Shown: positions 45,954 to 54,109 of the stretch, in pieces
Position numbering within the stretch: the stretch's first letter is position 1
Layout of the letters: every line of letters starts with the position of its first letter
Assembly (NCBI RefSeq): GCF_900129195.1
Contig: NZ_FQUY01000013.1
Coordinates: 1-64,000 of the forward strand
From: Desulforamulus putei DSM 12395
Lineage (GTDB): Bacteria; Bacillota; Desulfotomaculia; Desulfotomaculales; Desulfotomaculaceae
Reading direction: 5' to 3'
DNA length: 64,000 nucleotides
The notes under the pieces: generated by a model
Told to the model about the DNA's origin: nothing
Database searches by the model: none
The model's input: the letters and a program-made list of their open reading frames with translations, nothing else
Translations under genes and position numbers: made by a program

Positions 45954-46823
45954 CTACAACATAAAATATTTCAGCTCAGGATAATTTTTAAAAATCTTCC
46001 TGAAGTGTGATTGCTGATCTTTCAAGATAACTGCAGTTATGGATTTGCTTTTCTCGTATTGAATCACCTGGTCGTAGAAAAGTTTAATTCGGTTTATCTT
46101 AACAATGTCGTTTGTAACCAGATAACTGAAGTAAGTATTGTTACCAGCAATATAATCTGCAAAAGTCCGGTCGGCTGGCTTTAACGGTTCTTTAATTATC
46201 TCACAAAGATTATCCTTCCGTACAAACCAGTCTATTCCTAGGGGATAAGGCAATAAGAGCAGTTCATCTATTCCTTCACAGGGATTGTCGGGGTCAAAGG
46301 CATCATACGATTCTTTAGACGGACAGAACACAATAGCTTTTTTAATGTTATAATGCCTTAATTTATTAATCTCGTTTTTTATGTCTTTAACTAATTTTTG
46401 TGTTGTTTTTTTGGGCAGTGCATATACAGCATAAATACCGTCCTTTTCTACCCCGCCACCAATACGGAATGTAGTCGGAATCAAACAAAGTTCTTTAATT
46501 TCCTTTGAGGAATATACATTCAGATGTTCAGAAAGTGAAATAAGTGCTTCATTGACAGCTATTTTTTTATGAACGTTATATTCTTTAACTACAGGAACAC
46601 TATCCAGCCCTATTTCCCTAGCCCCTTTAATGGTTAACGTAAGATTATATCCATCACGTTTTATATAGCCCCGTTCAATCAATTGGTACGTTCTTTTTTT
46701 TACGTAATTCTTACTTACATCCGTAATAATTTCGCTCAGCGCATTAGTTGATAACACAGAATACTTCCCAAATAGCCGCAATATTCTCAGGTCATTTTCC
46801 GTAACCATTTTTGGTCTCGGCAT
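45954..46823 (-). CDS. Replication-relaxation-family winged-helix protein
   Basis: The 289-residue protein starts MPRPKMVTENDLRILRLFGK, the opening of an N-terminal winged helix (about 8-75), followed by an alpha/beta domain (KKAIVFCPSKESYDAF, LLLPYPLGIDWFV) as in the plasmid replication-relaxation (MobC-like) family. Such proteins bind origin DNA to control replication or mobilisation. AGGAGGG is seven bases before the ATG at 46823. An iteron cluster lies directly upstream (46911-47202), a natural binding target. It precedes virD4 by 13 bases, so the two are one transcription unit. Confidence 0.75.
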   Translation of the reverse strand: MPRPKMVTENDLRILRLFGKYSVLSTNALSEIITDVSKNYVKKRTYQLIERGYIKRDGYNLTLTIKGAREIGLDSVPVVKEYNVHKKIAVNEALISLSEHLNVYSSKEIKELCLIPTTFRIGGGVEKDGIYAVYALPKKTTQKLVKDIKNEINKLRHYNIKKAIVFCPSKESYDAFDPDNPCEGIDELLLLPYPLGIDWFVRKDNLCEIIKEPLKPADRTFADYIAGNNTYFSYLVTNDIVKINRIKLFYDQVIQYEKSKSITAVILKDQQSHFRKIFKNYPELKYFML

Positions 46824-46910
46824 TTTAAATCCCTCCTGCATTTTTTTTAAAAAAAACCAAAGGGGGCTTATCCCAAAACTGACCAGTCTCTAACTACACA
46901 GTCGTTCAGC

Positions 46911-47202
46911 AACCCGTATTCTTCAAAACCGCCTAAGCCTTGAAATTAAAGACTTTTTTAAAAAAATACAGGTTGCGTGCAACCCGTATATACGAGTTTT
47001 TTCGCTACCAAGCCTATAAAGGTTACACGTAACCCGTATATTCAGGTTTTTTTTCCGTACCAGCGACCCGTATAACGCCCACTAATAACCCGTATAATGA
47101 CCCCCCAGTAACCCGTATAATTTTCTAACAACCCATATAATAATACTCAGAATAACCTGTATTTTAAAAGATTTTACTATTTTTACCAAATAAATACAGG
47201 TT
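46911..47202. repeat. AACCCGTATA iteron cluster
   Basis: Direct copies of AACCCGTAT(A/T) start at 46911, 46981, 47031, 47066 (first base changed), 47087, 47110, 47130 and 47154, the last five spaced 20-23 bp, about two helical turns. Inverted copies lie at 46965-46974, 46988-46997 and 47193-47202. GGTTGCGTGCAACC and GGTTACACGTAACC palindromes link them. The region is otherwise non-coding and AT-rich. Candidate origin, centromere or operator. Confidence 0.8.
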
Positions 47203-47779
47203 GTTCTTTTCTACCTATCGTGATTTTATTATCAAATTTTTCCAAATCATAAACCCAAATTTCAGTCCTGGGGTTCTCTTTATCAGTTCCACCAATTACC
47301 ATATAAGACATTTTATCCCATGAGTCGTCTTTAATTAGTCTACCAAGTTTGACCCCGTTTATGACATAATTTATAGCTCGGTTGTCTGGATCCCACGCAA
47401 CCGATAAGGGTAAAAAAAACCGAATGATTATCAATGCACTACTAATGGTTTTAATATCATGTTTCCTTAGGGCACTTGAAATACTGTACTGCCAAATATT
47501 GCGGTATTTATCAGATTTTTTTACGGCTCTTGCAGGATAATCATAAACGGTTATTTGTGTTACCCCATCGTAAGGGAAAGAAACTACCGGCCCTTTAAGA
47601 TTGTCGCACAAACAAGCCATTTCTTTGTATTCATCCTGAATGTCCTGAACTTCTAGGGTTTGCTGCATCAATTCAAATAACTCCAGCCTAATTCTTTCAA
47701 TTTTTTCATAGGTAGAATTAGTTACCTTTATGAACTTGTCCAATCTGTCAATAAATTTTTCAATGGCTATTTCCTTCAT
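47183..47779 (-). CDS. RusA-like Holliday-junction resolvase (probable)
   Basis: A 198-residue protein with a helical N-terminus (about 1-60, IDRLDKFIKVTNSTYEKIER) and a C-terminal domain. There FFLPLSVAWDPDNRAINYVINGVK and LIKDDSWDKM place a DxDN motif and a following double Asp as in RusA resolvases, which use these acids to cut four-way junctions. Overall similarity is low, so the assignment rests on this motif. Start at 47779, nine bases after AAAGGG. One iteron copy overlaps the 3' end of the gene. It would resolve recombination or replication intermediates. Confidence 0.65.
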   Translation of the reverse strand: MKEIAIEKFIDRLDKFIKVTNSTYEKIERIRLELFELMQQTLEVQDIQDEYKEMACLCDNLKGPVVSFPYDGVTQITVYDYPARAVKKSDKYRNIWQYSISSALRKHDIKTISSALIIIRFFLPLSVAWDPDNRAINYVINGVKLGRLIKDDSWDKMSYMVIGGTDKENPRTEIWVYDLEKFDNKITIGRKEQPVFIW

Positions 47780-47802
47780 TTTCACCAACCCTTTCTATTG
47801 TT

Positions 47803-48180
47803 TTATCCCAGAGCGATAGTGCCGGCGATTCTGTTTTCGTAAGGTACGATTCTCATAGCCAGGTGGTCATCGGCACCTACGCCCAGGGCATCCAACACTT
47901 CACGGTTCACATAAATATAACCTATTTCGCCCATTTCGTTTAGATTTTCACTGTATCGGATACATGCTTCGTATTCTTTGTTGGGCTTCAGGGAAGTAAT
48001 ATACCCGCCCGGGGGAAGATATTTTTTGTCGGTATCCAGTTGGACAAGAATTTCATCCACAATTCCAAGTCTGTTTTTAAGCTGGTGCGGGATATAAATT
48101 TTGCCGATTCGGTTCATACCCTCGGTGAATACCGTTTTATTTGGTGTTTTTTTGTAATATCTCATGTAGAAGTTATACAT
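47803..48180 (-). CDS. AbrB-like (swapped-hairpin) small regulator, probable
   Basis: A 125-residue protein with two similar beta units, MNRIGKIYIPHQLKNRLGIV and GYIYVNREVLDALGVGADDH, each with the looped-hinge pattern of AbrB/MazE DNA-binding domains. Two such units in one chain would form an internal dimer. AGGAGAG is eight bases before the ATG. It is followed closely by the RusA-like gene. It may control this replication operon. Confidence 0.55.
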   Translation of the reverse strand: MYNFYMRYYKKTPNKTVFTEGMNRIGKIYIPHQLKNRLGIVDEILVQLDTDKKYLPPGGYITSLKPNKEYEACIRYSENLNEMGEIGYIYVNREVLDALGVGADDHLAMRIVPYENRIAGTIALG

Positions 48181-48319
48181 AGATTTGTCTCTCCTCTCTT
48201 GCTTTGTTACATTTTTACAGATTTTACATTTTTACCGTTCGTTTTAAGACCCCAAAAATACTTTTAGGGCCAATTCCTGTTACCTGAACCTTTTTCTCCG
48301 TTTCCAGGGGTATTTCTGC

Positions 48320-48868
48320 TCATCTGGGACGGTTTTGGATGTCCTGCACTATCCTGCCTGCATCTAACATCAGCTGTTCCGCCACGCCGCTAATCAACTG
48401 GCGTACATCAGCAGGCATGATAGCCATTTCTCGTTCCCGGGCGGCGTATTGCTCATAGGCCATGCGGAATTGACCCCGAAGCACCTCTGGTTCCTCACAG
48501 GCACACATTTCGCGCCAGCCAAAACGTTTTACTACGGCGGCAGTGGCCGGGGACATCGAGGCCAAGGCCTCATCCGGCCGGTAGTAGCCATATAACCTCA
48601 TGGCTCTGGTTACTTCGCCCCAAGCTTCGGACGCACTGGGCAGTCTTGGAGTAGTCAATTCTACAGCTGCTGCCCTGATTTTTCCCACCGCCGGCAGGCA
48701 TGAAATTTCTTGTTCAGCCAATACTTTTTTGACGGCTGCTTTGGCGTTTTCGTAGGGTATGTCACATAAGAGGTCGTGCCAGGCTTCAATGGTCCCCTGC
48801 CGAATGTCGATATTGGGATATACCGCCGTGATGTAGCTTAACAGTTTAGCTGTTTCTGTTTTTGTCAA
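48320..48868 (-). CDS. G39P-like replicative helicase loader
   Basis: The 182 residues begin TKTETAKLLSYITAVYPNID and continue with WHDLLCDIPYENAKAAVKKVLAEQEISCLPAVGKIRAAA. This is the pattern of the phage SPP1 G39P helicase-loading domain (about 1-70), followed by a helical C-terminus. It delivers the host DnaC-type hexameric helicase to the origin. The start is TTG (48866-48868) with AGGAGGG upstream, and it overlaps the initiator gene by 23 bases, so the two are coupled, as in phage replication modules. Confidence 0.8.
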   Translation of the reverse strand: MTKTETAKLLSYITAVYPNIDIRQGTIEAWHDLLCDIPYENAKAAVKKVLAEQEISCLPAVGKIRAAAVELTTPRLPSASEAWGEVTRAMRLYGYYRPDEALASMSPATAAVVKRFGWREMCACEEPEVLRGQFRMAYEQYAAREREMAIMPADVRQLISGVAEQLMLDAGRIVQDIQNRPR

Positions 48869-50204
48869 TGGAGCAGCCCTCCTCTTCTTGCAGGTATTTT
48901 CTCAATACATGCCAGGCTTTCGGCACATTATCCCCAGCAGTTTTAAGTGCTTTTTCCAACCAGTCATCACTGTGGCTTTGCTCGCAGGACTCTTCCTCAA
49001 GGTATCTTTTGATTGTGTGCCATGCTTTAGGTACATTCAGTTGTGTTTCCACAGCAGGGTTTATCCAGTCCTCATAAGGTTTATTGGGGCCCAGGAAAGT
49101 TGCCGGGTGTTTGATGTATTTGGGTTCGGTACCGTGTGTCAAGCAGTACTCCCGGTAGTTTTGGGCAGCCAGTATCAGATCCCCGGGGTTAACGCCTTCT
49201 TTTAATCTGGCTTGAAAAGCTTTAAATGCTTTTCGTTTTTCGATTTTACGGGGATATTCGGCATAGAATTCTTCAAATTCTTGGGTATATGTGTTGTTAA
49301 CCGGGTTATTATCTTTTCTGATCTCTTCGGGTTTATTAATATAGGCAGGAATGTCTTGCGGCATATCTGTTTTTTCTGGCGTCAGTTTGGCAATAACAGC
49401 CTCTTCCTGCATCACGGTGTTGATAACCGCCTTTAAAAGACCGAAATAACTGTGTTTGATATTGCCCTGTTTTTGTTGCTGATTGGTCCTGCGGATTGCT
49501 TCAAAAACTTGTTCCGGTGTGGCTCCGGTTTCTGCGCATAACTGGTCAATGATAACTTGTTCCGGGTCATTTTTATCTGCCTCCGGGTTTTTGTCTTGAG
49601 CAATCTCTGCGCAATTTTGGTGCGACATATTATATCTATCTATCCATCTATCTTTATTACTGTTAATATTATTAAGATTATCTTTGTTAATATTAGATAA
49701 TATGTTAATATTAGTGTCCGCTTTTTTGGGACACGGTAAATTAGGACACGGTTCCGTGTCCTGTTTTTTGGGACACGGAAATTTGGTACACGGGTCCGTG
49801 TCCGTATTTTTAGGACGCGGGTTTTCTACCGTGTCCTGTTTTTTAGTACACGGCTTTTGATATTTGCTATCATCGTTTTGACCATGCAAAAGCACGGGAT
49901 TTTGCACAATCCAAAATATATTACCAAGGAATTTCCCTTGTTCATTTTTGCGTTGCTCGATTCTGATGTAATCCCGTTTTTTTAGCTCGGCCAGGTATTT
50001 TGTTAAGGTATTTTTGTTAATGCCAAGGTCTTCACAGATGCGTTCCCTGCCCGGCCAGGCGGTGTTACCAGCTCCGGCATAGCTGCATATATATGCGTAT
50101 AGACCCTTTGCCCCTATAGACAATGAGTGGTCTTTCATGATAGACTTGGCTACCATTCCATAACCTTGGCTGTATATACCGTTTATCTTCAGTTGGTCTA
50201 TCAT
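48846..50204 (-). CDS. Replication initiator with N-terminal winged helix and internal iterons
   Basis: A 452-residue protein. Residues about 20-100 form a winged helix (HSLSIGAKGLYAYICSYAG, WPGRERICEDLGINKNTLTK). A middle stretch (about 118-165) is built of repeats like PCPKKQDT encoded by GGACACGG iterons. The C-terminal part has a conserved phage/plasmid replication motif (FEEFYAEYPRKIEKRKAFKAF) and an internal duplication (NVPKAWHTIKRYLEEE and NVPKAWHVLRKYLQEE). Initiators with the origin inside their own gene are well known (lambda O, SPP1). AAGGGGG precedes the ATG. The helicase loader follows. Confidence 0.82.
   Translation of the reverse strand: MIDQLKINGIYSQGYGMVAKSIMKDHSLSIGAKGLYAYICSYAGAGNTAWPGRERICEDLGINKNTLTKYLAELKKRDYIRIEQRKNEQGKFLGNIFWIVQNPVLLHGQNDDSKYQKPCTKKQDTVENPRPKNTDTDPCTKFPCPKKQDTEPCPNLPCPKKADTNINILSNINKDNLNNINSNKDRWIDRYNMSHQNCAEIAQDKNPEADKNDPEQVIIDQLCAETGATPEQVFEAIRRTNQQQKQGNIKHSYFGLLKAVINTVMQEEAVIAKLTPEKTDMPQDIPAYINKPEEIRKDNNPVNNTYTQEFEEFYAEYPRKIEKRKAFKAFQARLKEGVNPGDLILAAQNYREYCLTHGTEPKYIKHPATFLGPNKPYEDWINPAVETQLNVPKAWHTIKRYLEEESCEQSHSDDWLEKALKTAGDNVPKAWHVLRKYLQEEEGCSIDKNRNS
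49630..49853. other. Candidate replication origin inside the initiator gene
   Basis: Eight copies of GGACACGG or close variants lie in 125 bp (starts 49729, 49744, 49754 inverted, 49771, 49786, 49796 inverted, 49813, 49829 inverted, 49846). They include the perfect palindrome GGACACGGTTCCGTGTCC at 49744-49761 and a near copy at 49786-49803. A very AT-rich stretch, 49630-49713, adjoins on one side, as expected for DNA unwinding. Confidence 0.7.
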
Positions 50205-50218
50205 CGTCTATACCCCCT

Positions 50219-50629
50219 TTACTTCCAACAATCCCTTTTCCACCAGTCCCCTTCTTCCTCTGGTTCAGTCTTTACCGGTGGTAAATTACTACCCTCATCT
50301 GTTTTGGGAGGGTCCAATAGGGCATAGACAGTGCTTTCATGTTCCTGGTTGGGTCTGATGCGGATTGTTTTTTGTATCCAGCCTTTTTCTTCCAGTTCAT
50401 GAATTGCTTTTATTACGGTTGGTTTGCTTATTCCGCAGCATTTGGCAATGTAGTTTAGTGACGGCCATGATTGACAATCTCCGTTGGCACAACGAGCTAA
50501 AAATAACCTCACAAGTTTTGCTTTGTCTGAAAGGTCAGAGGAAAACACATCGTTATAGTCCCAAAACCAATTTTTACGGCGGTTGTCATTTAAGTAGATT
50601 TTGGGTTCTGTAATTTGAATATCGGGCAT
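50219..50629 (-). CDS. Small winged-helix protein of the replication module
   Basis: A 136-residue protein with a winged helix at about 25-90 (LSDKAKLVRLFLARCANGDC, WPSLNYIAKCCGISKPTVIK) of the HTH_36 type found in replication initiators, then an acidic Pro-rich tail (LPPVKTEPEEEGDWW). It resembles the N-terminal domain of the initiator 15 bases downstream and could be a duplicated regulator or co-initiator. Confidence 0.68.
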   Translation of the reverse strand: MPDIQITEPKIYLNDNRRKNWFWDYNDVFSSDLSDKAKLVRLFLARCANGDCQSWPSLNYIAKCCGISKPTVIKAIHELEEKGWIQKTIRIRPNQEHESTVYALLDPPKTDEGSNLPPVKTEPEEEGDWWKRDCWK

Positions 50630-50673
50630 TTTTATCCCCCTTTTGGCTCAGATGTTTCTCTTAAAAAATAAAA

Positions 50674-50695
50674 GCCTACGGGATATACCGTGGGC
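50674..50695 (-). terminator. Terminator-like hairpin after parR
   Basis: GCCCACGG and CCGTAGGC arms with a 6-nt loop, followed by TTTTATTTTTT on the minus strand. CTAAAACAT precedes it, like the CTAAAA before the leader attenuators. Confidence 0.65.
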
Positions 50696-50700
50696 ATGTT

Positions 50701-50973
50701 TTAGAAGTCGATAAAACCTTCCAAAAGAGTTGATAAACCGCTGTTTTCTTCTTGCTTTTCTTCCTTTTGGACGGTAATTACCTTGATATTTTTAATTTCG
50801 TTCTGTATTTGTTCAAACCCCAGTTTTATTTCTTCCTGCAAGGACAAAAAGAGAGCTTCAAAGCGTAAACCAAGTTCAATTAGTTCCCTGGCCCTGTCTC
50901 CCCGTTTGCCTTTAGGCAGGGTAAATAAAACGTGATCTTCAGGGAGCTTAATATGGAAATTTTTTAAGGCCAT
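50701..50973 (-). CDS. parR: ParR-like ribbon-helix-helix partition protein
   Basis: Ninety residues. The N-terminal part FHIKLPEDHVLFTLPKGKRGDRARELIELG fits a ribbon-helix-helix fold, with a strand then two helices. The C-terminal half is a coiled coil (EEIKLGFEQIQNEIKNIK) ending in an acidic-hydrophobic tail (LSTLLEGFIDF) that could contact the ParM filament. Position directly after an actin-like ParM gene supports ParR. It would bind the centromere; the nearest inverted repeat is at 51030-51067. Confidence 0.75.
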   Translation of the reverse strand: MALKNFHIKLPEDHVLFTLPKGKRGDRARELIELGLRFEALFLSLQEEIKLGFEQIQNEIKNIKVITVQKEEKQEENSGLSTLLEGFIDF

Positions 50974-51029
50974 GTATCACCGCCTCCGGCCAGTCATTTC
51001 AAGGCATTAAGACCGTTTTTTTATTATTT

Positions 51030-51067
51030 TGTAACATCCCATCTTTGGTAATTTATGGGATGTTACA
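51030..51067. promoter_or_regulatory. Perfect 13-bp inverted repeat between parM and parR
   Basis: TGTAACATCCCAT (51030-51042) and ATGGGATGTTACA (51055-51067), separated by 12 bp. It could be an operator or centromere half for the ribbon-helix-helix protein, or an RNA hairpin tuning parR translation. There is no U-run, so it is not a typical terminator. Confidence 0.55.
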
Positions 51068-51119
51068 ATTTATCATTTTTTAACCTCTCAGCCCTTGATT
51101 CTTCTGGGTTAAAGCGGTA

Positions 51120-52112
51120 TCACGCTGTTTTTGTTTTATTCATGGCAATTTGTGCCATTTTGTAAAAACCAACAGCATTGGCAAACTGGGGATCATTAAT
51201 TTGTTGAACCTGGGGCAGCATATTTTTAATAGCATCACCCAGTTCTATTGCCCCGCCGCCGGCCATTAGTATCTGGTCAATCATTCCGATATGTTCTGTC
51301 CATATTTCTCTAATTGATGATGTTATAGTCCTTGCGGCATAGTTTTTGGCGTCCCTGACCATATCTTCGATATTAATTTCTTGGCCGTTATACCTTACTT
51401 CTTTTCGTTTCCATACGTTCATGGCATTGATCAGGGTAAGCGATGCCCCTGTTTGTCTTGTAAAGTTATCGAGAAACAACTGCAGTGCCCGTGATACTCC
51501 CTGATTAACTGACCGGAAATAAGTAGGCAGGGGAGTAATCACCCCATCATTGCATTCAAACAGCACCATATCGGTAGTAAAGAATCCTATATCAATCAGG
51601 CCGATTAGTCCGTTCTTGGGTATGTTGTCAAGGGCATAAACAGCACCAACGCCCTGGGCAAAGCAAAATACATTGGAAAAGGTAATGTATCTCTCCGGCC
51701 CGCCGTCAATACTGACGTATGCATTGATAGATTTTAGTGTTTTAATCACGTCTTCCCTGTACTGTTTATTTTTATATGTGTTGATCGGTAGGCCTACAGC
51801 CAGATCCACGCTGTCCTTTGCACCTATCAGGCCGGCAGCAGCCAGGGCTAGCACCGCGCTGGCCTCTTTGGTGAATTTTTGATTGTCCAGACTGAGTTCT
51901 ACCGCCCGTCCTTCCTTGATCGCTCTTTCCCCGAATGAAAGGGTTCTCTTTTTGATTTCCCCAGGTTTTTTGAGTTCGATAATATGCCCGATGGTGTTAA
52001 ATCCTTCGATGGTGTTTGCATCAGACGGCGCTACTGCAGATGGAAATATGACTCTGTTATCGGATGATACGGCCTTTGTGTAGCCAAAACCAAGATCGAT
52101 AGCTATTTGCAT
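51120..52112 (-). CDS. parM: ParM-like actin-family plasmid segregation ATPase
   Basis: A 330-residue actin-fold ATPase. Phosphate-1 loop IDLGFGYTKAV at 4-14, phosphate-2 LIDIGFFTTDMVLF near 170 and the adenosine motif ILMAGGGAIELG near 285 are all present. Length and order fit plasmid ParM/Alp proteins rather than MreB. Filaments push plasmid copies apart with ParR bound to the centromere. AAAGGAG lies upstream of the ATG, and the gene overlaps the end of the HD-GYP-like gene by 10 bases. Confidence 0.9.
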   Translation of the reverse strand: MQIAIDLGFGYTKAVSSDNRVIFPSAVAPSDANTIEGFNTIGHIIELKKPGEIKKRTLSFGERAIKEGRAVELSLDNQKFTKEASAVLALAAAGLIGAKDSVDLAVGLPINTYKNKQYREDVIKTLKSINAYVSIDGGPERYITFSNVFCFAQGVGAVYALDNIPKNGLIGLIDIGFFTTDMVLFECNDGVITPLPTYFRSVNQGVSRALQLFLDNFTRQTGASLTLINAMNVWKRKEVRYNGQEINIEDMVRDAKNYAARTITSSIREIWTEHIGMIDQILMAGGGAIELGDAIKNMLPQVQQINDPQFANAVGFYKMAQIAMNKTKTA

Positions 52113-52654
52113 AAAATTTTCACTCCTTTTAACTTTTCTCCCTCTGGTTTGCTGATCTGCGCCACCCTCGCCAACGCATCCACCACCTGTTCCGGCGCAA
52201 ACCTGGCTATTTCCGCCAGGGCAACCTCCGGGGTGAAGGCTTTCGCAGTGCGGTAGTCCCTTTTTGCCACCATTGCGGTGTACACATCGCAGGCTGCCAG
52301 TACCAGCACATCCAGGGGCGGGTCATATATGCCGTGTGGATAACCCCGGCCGCCGGGCCTTTCGTGGTGCTGACATACCAGGCGCAGGATATCCCGGGGC
52401 ACGTCCGGCCAATTTTCAAGAATAATTTTCTCACTCTGTAGGGGATGGGTCTTGATAATATTCCATTCATGCGGCAGGATGGGTGTTCTCCAGAAAAGTT
52501 CTTCCGGCCAGGTGGTTTTACCCAAATCGTGCAAAAATGCCGCTGTACCAATGCTTGTTACCGTTTTTCTGTCAAAGGACATGGCAACAGCTGTTTTTAC
52601 TGCCAGCTCCATCATTTGAAATGAGTGCTGGAGTAGTACAGGTATTGGCTTCAT
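52103..52654 (-). CDS. HD-GYP-like phosphohydrolase
   Basis: A 183-residue HD domain: HSFQMMELAVKTAVAM, the metal motif FLHDLGKTTWPE, then CQHHERPGGRGYPHGIY, matching the HD-GYP signature (HHE..GxGYP), and DVYTAMVAKRDYR. HD-GYP enzymes degrade cyclic di-GMP. Here the domain stands alone, without a receiver or sensor. The ATG at 52654 follows GAGGA. It is translationally coupled to parM, an unusual pairing, and precedes the partition genes while following the pilus and adhesin genes. Confidence 0.78.
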   Translation of the reverse strand: MKPIPVLLQHSFQMMELAVKTAVAMSFDRKTVTSIGTAAFLHDLGKTTWPEELFWRTPILPHEWNIIKTHPLQSEKIILENWPDVPRDILRLVCQHHERPGGRGYPHGIYDPPLDVLVLAACDVYTAMVAKRDYRTAKAFTPEVALAEIARFAPEQVVDALARVAQISKPEGEKLKGVKILCK

Positions 52655-52730
52655 TTTTTCCTCGGCCCAATATAAATCTTTCAAAGGTAACACCGCCTTT
52701 GCTTTTAATTTTGGTGCCTATAAAAAAACC

Positions 52731-52749
52731 CCACCGTATTGGTGGGGCT
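52731..52749 (-). terminator. Terminator after the first PKD protein
   Basis: CCCCACC and GGTGGGG arms followed by TTTTTTTATAG on the minus strand, just after the stop at 52758. Confidence 0.75.
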
Positions 52750-52757
52750 TCAGAAGT

Positions 52758-54047
52758 TCACTGCATTTTTTTAGTTACGTTAATCAATCGGTCTAAGATA
52801 TTTCCTTTTATTGTAAAGGGAACATTACAACTTTTAACCGTTACGGCTTTTCTGCCTGTTACAATTACTTCATAGGTGCCGTTATCAGGCCATTTACCTT
52901 TTTGGGTAATGTGGCTTGGAATGAGATAATCTCCATACCAATCTTTTCTCGCTGCGTCATATTTTAAGTTGATAGTGGTCGGAACAAACCCGGCCGGGGC
53001 TTTGCCTGTACTGGTATCTATGATTGTTGCTGTTGCACTGTCGATGTCTACCCGTGTAGATAAATCGCTCGGCCTTACAGCCCGAGCAAAAATTCTTATT
53101 TTACGGCCCCGTTCTGCTGGCGCCGGGATAATATCCCCTCTCATAACAAAGCCTTCCAGTACAGTAAAGGTACGCTTAAACCAGGTATTCGGATCGGCAG
53201 ATGGGTGTGACCATTTTGCTGACTGCTGCGGGTATTTTGGAATGTCGATGGCTCTTAACGCCAATGTAAATGTACCGGCGCCGTATGCTTCGTAGTTACT
53301 CGGCGGGTTGCTGAGGTAAATCCATGAACCGCCGTTCTTTCGCAGGGCCCACTGATAACCGCCGCAAGGATCGCCGTCCGGGTCGCTGTAGCTTACGTTA
53401 TAGGTTACTGGTTCGAAGTCGTAGAAGTTTGTTGCCGGGGTCATGGTAAAGCTGACTGTCGGTGGGTTGTTGTCCGGGATAACTTCTACATCTTGATAGT
53501 ACGGTTCTGATGACATAATTCCATCGCTTACTATCAGCTCAATTTTATATTTGCCCACTGTACTAAAGGACGCCGGCGGTGTTGACGACACTGCACTCCA
53601 AGTACCGGCAGGGTTTTGGTAACGCCAAGAACGGGACGTAATAGGTTTGCCGGTAGGACTATAGGAAGCATCGTTATATGTTAATGCCTTTCCAGCCACT
53701 ACCGGATTTGGCGTCACTGTGAAAAGTGCCACAGGAGGCAAGTTGATGTTTCGAGTGGATATCAGTTTTATATCCGGCAACGACCAAGCGCCTTCTTTAT
53801 CCTGCACTTCATACTTAATTAGATAATCTTTATTATCCTCTAATATTGAAGGATACCCGTTTATCCATGTTGGGCTTGTGGCCTCACGCCAGGACCACTT
53901 TTCCTGAATAATACCTTTATTTGGTTGGCTAAAATGATCCAGGTCATAAGCTGTTTTGTTAAAAGTAATTGACCAGGCAGCCAGGGCCGTTGAGGTACAC
54001 AGGAAAGTCATGATTAATGCTAGGAATATAATTCTTAATTTGTTCAT
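52758..54047 (-). CDS. Secreted PKD-domain protein
   Basis: A 429-residue exported protein with a signal peptide of about 23 residues (LIMTFLCTSTALA). Two or more PKD/Ig-like domains occupy about 100-290: VALFTVTPNPVVAGKALTYN with FSTVGKYKIELIVSD, and PTVSFTMTPATNFYDFEPVTYN. The C-terminal 130 residues are beta-rich and unassigned (KDWYGDYLIPSHITQKGKWP). There is no sortase signal or membrane anchor. It follows a larger PKD protein in the same direction and is probably a co-secreted surface or pilus-associated protein. Confidence 0.8.
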   Translation of the reverse strand: MNKLRIIFLALIMTFLCTSTALAAWSITFNKTAYDLDHFSQPNKGIIQEKWSWREATSPTWINGYPSILEDNKDYLIKYEVQDKEGAWSLPDIKLISTRNINLPPVALFTVTPNPVVAGKALTYNDASYSPTGKPITSRSWRYQNPAGTWSAVSSTPPASFSTVGKYKIELIVSDGIMSSEPYYQDVEVIPDNNPPTVSFTMTPATNFYDFEPVTYNVSYSDPDGDPCGGYQWALRKNGGSWIYLSNPPSNYEAYGAGTFTLALRAIDIPKYPQQSAKWSHPSADPNTWFKRTFTVLEGFVMRGDIIPAPAERGRKIRIFARAVRPSDLSTRVDIDSATATIIDTSTGKAPAGFVPTTINLKYDAARKDWYGDYLIPSHITQKGKWPDNGTYEVIVTGRKAVTVKSCNVPFTIKGNILDRLINVTKKMQ

Positions 54048-54109
54048 TTACATTTACCTCCTCTTTTTAAAACTTAGAGGGTAAGTGCATCTCTGCACTT
54101 ACCCCCGTT

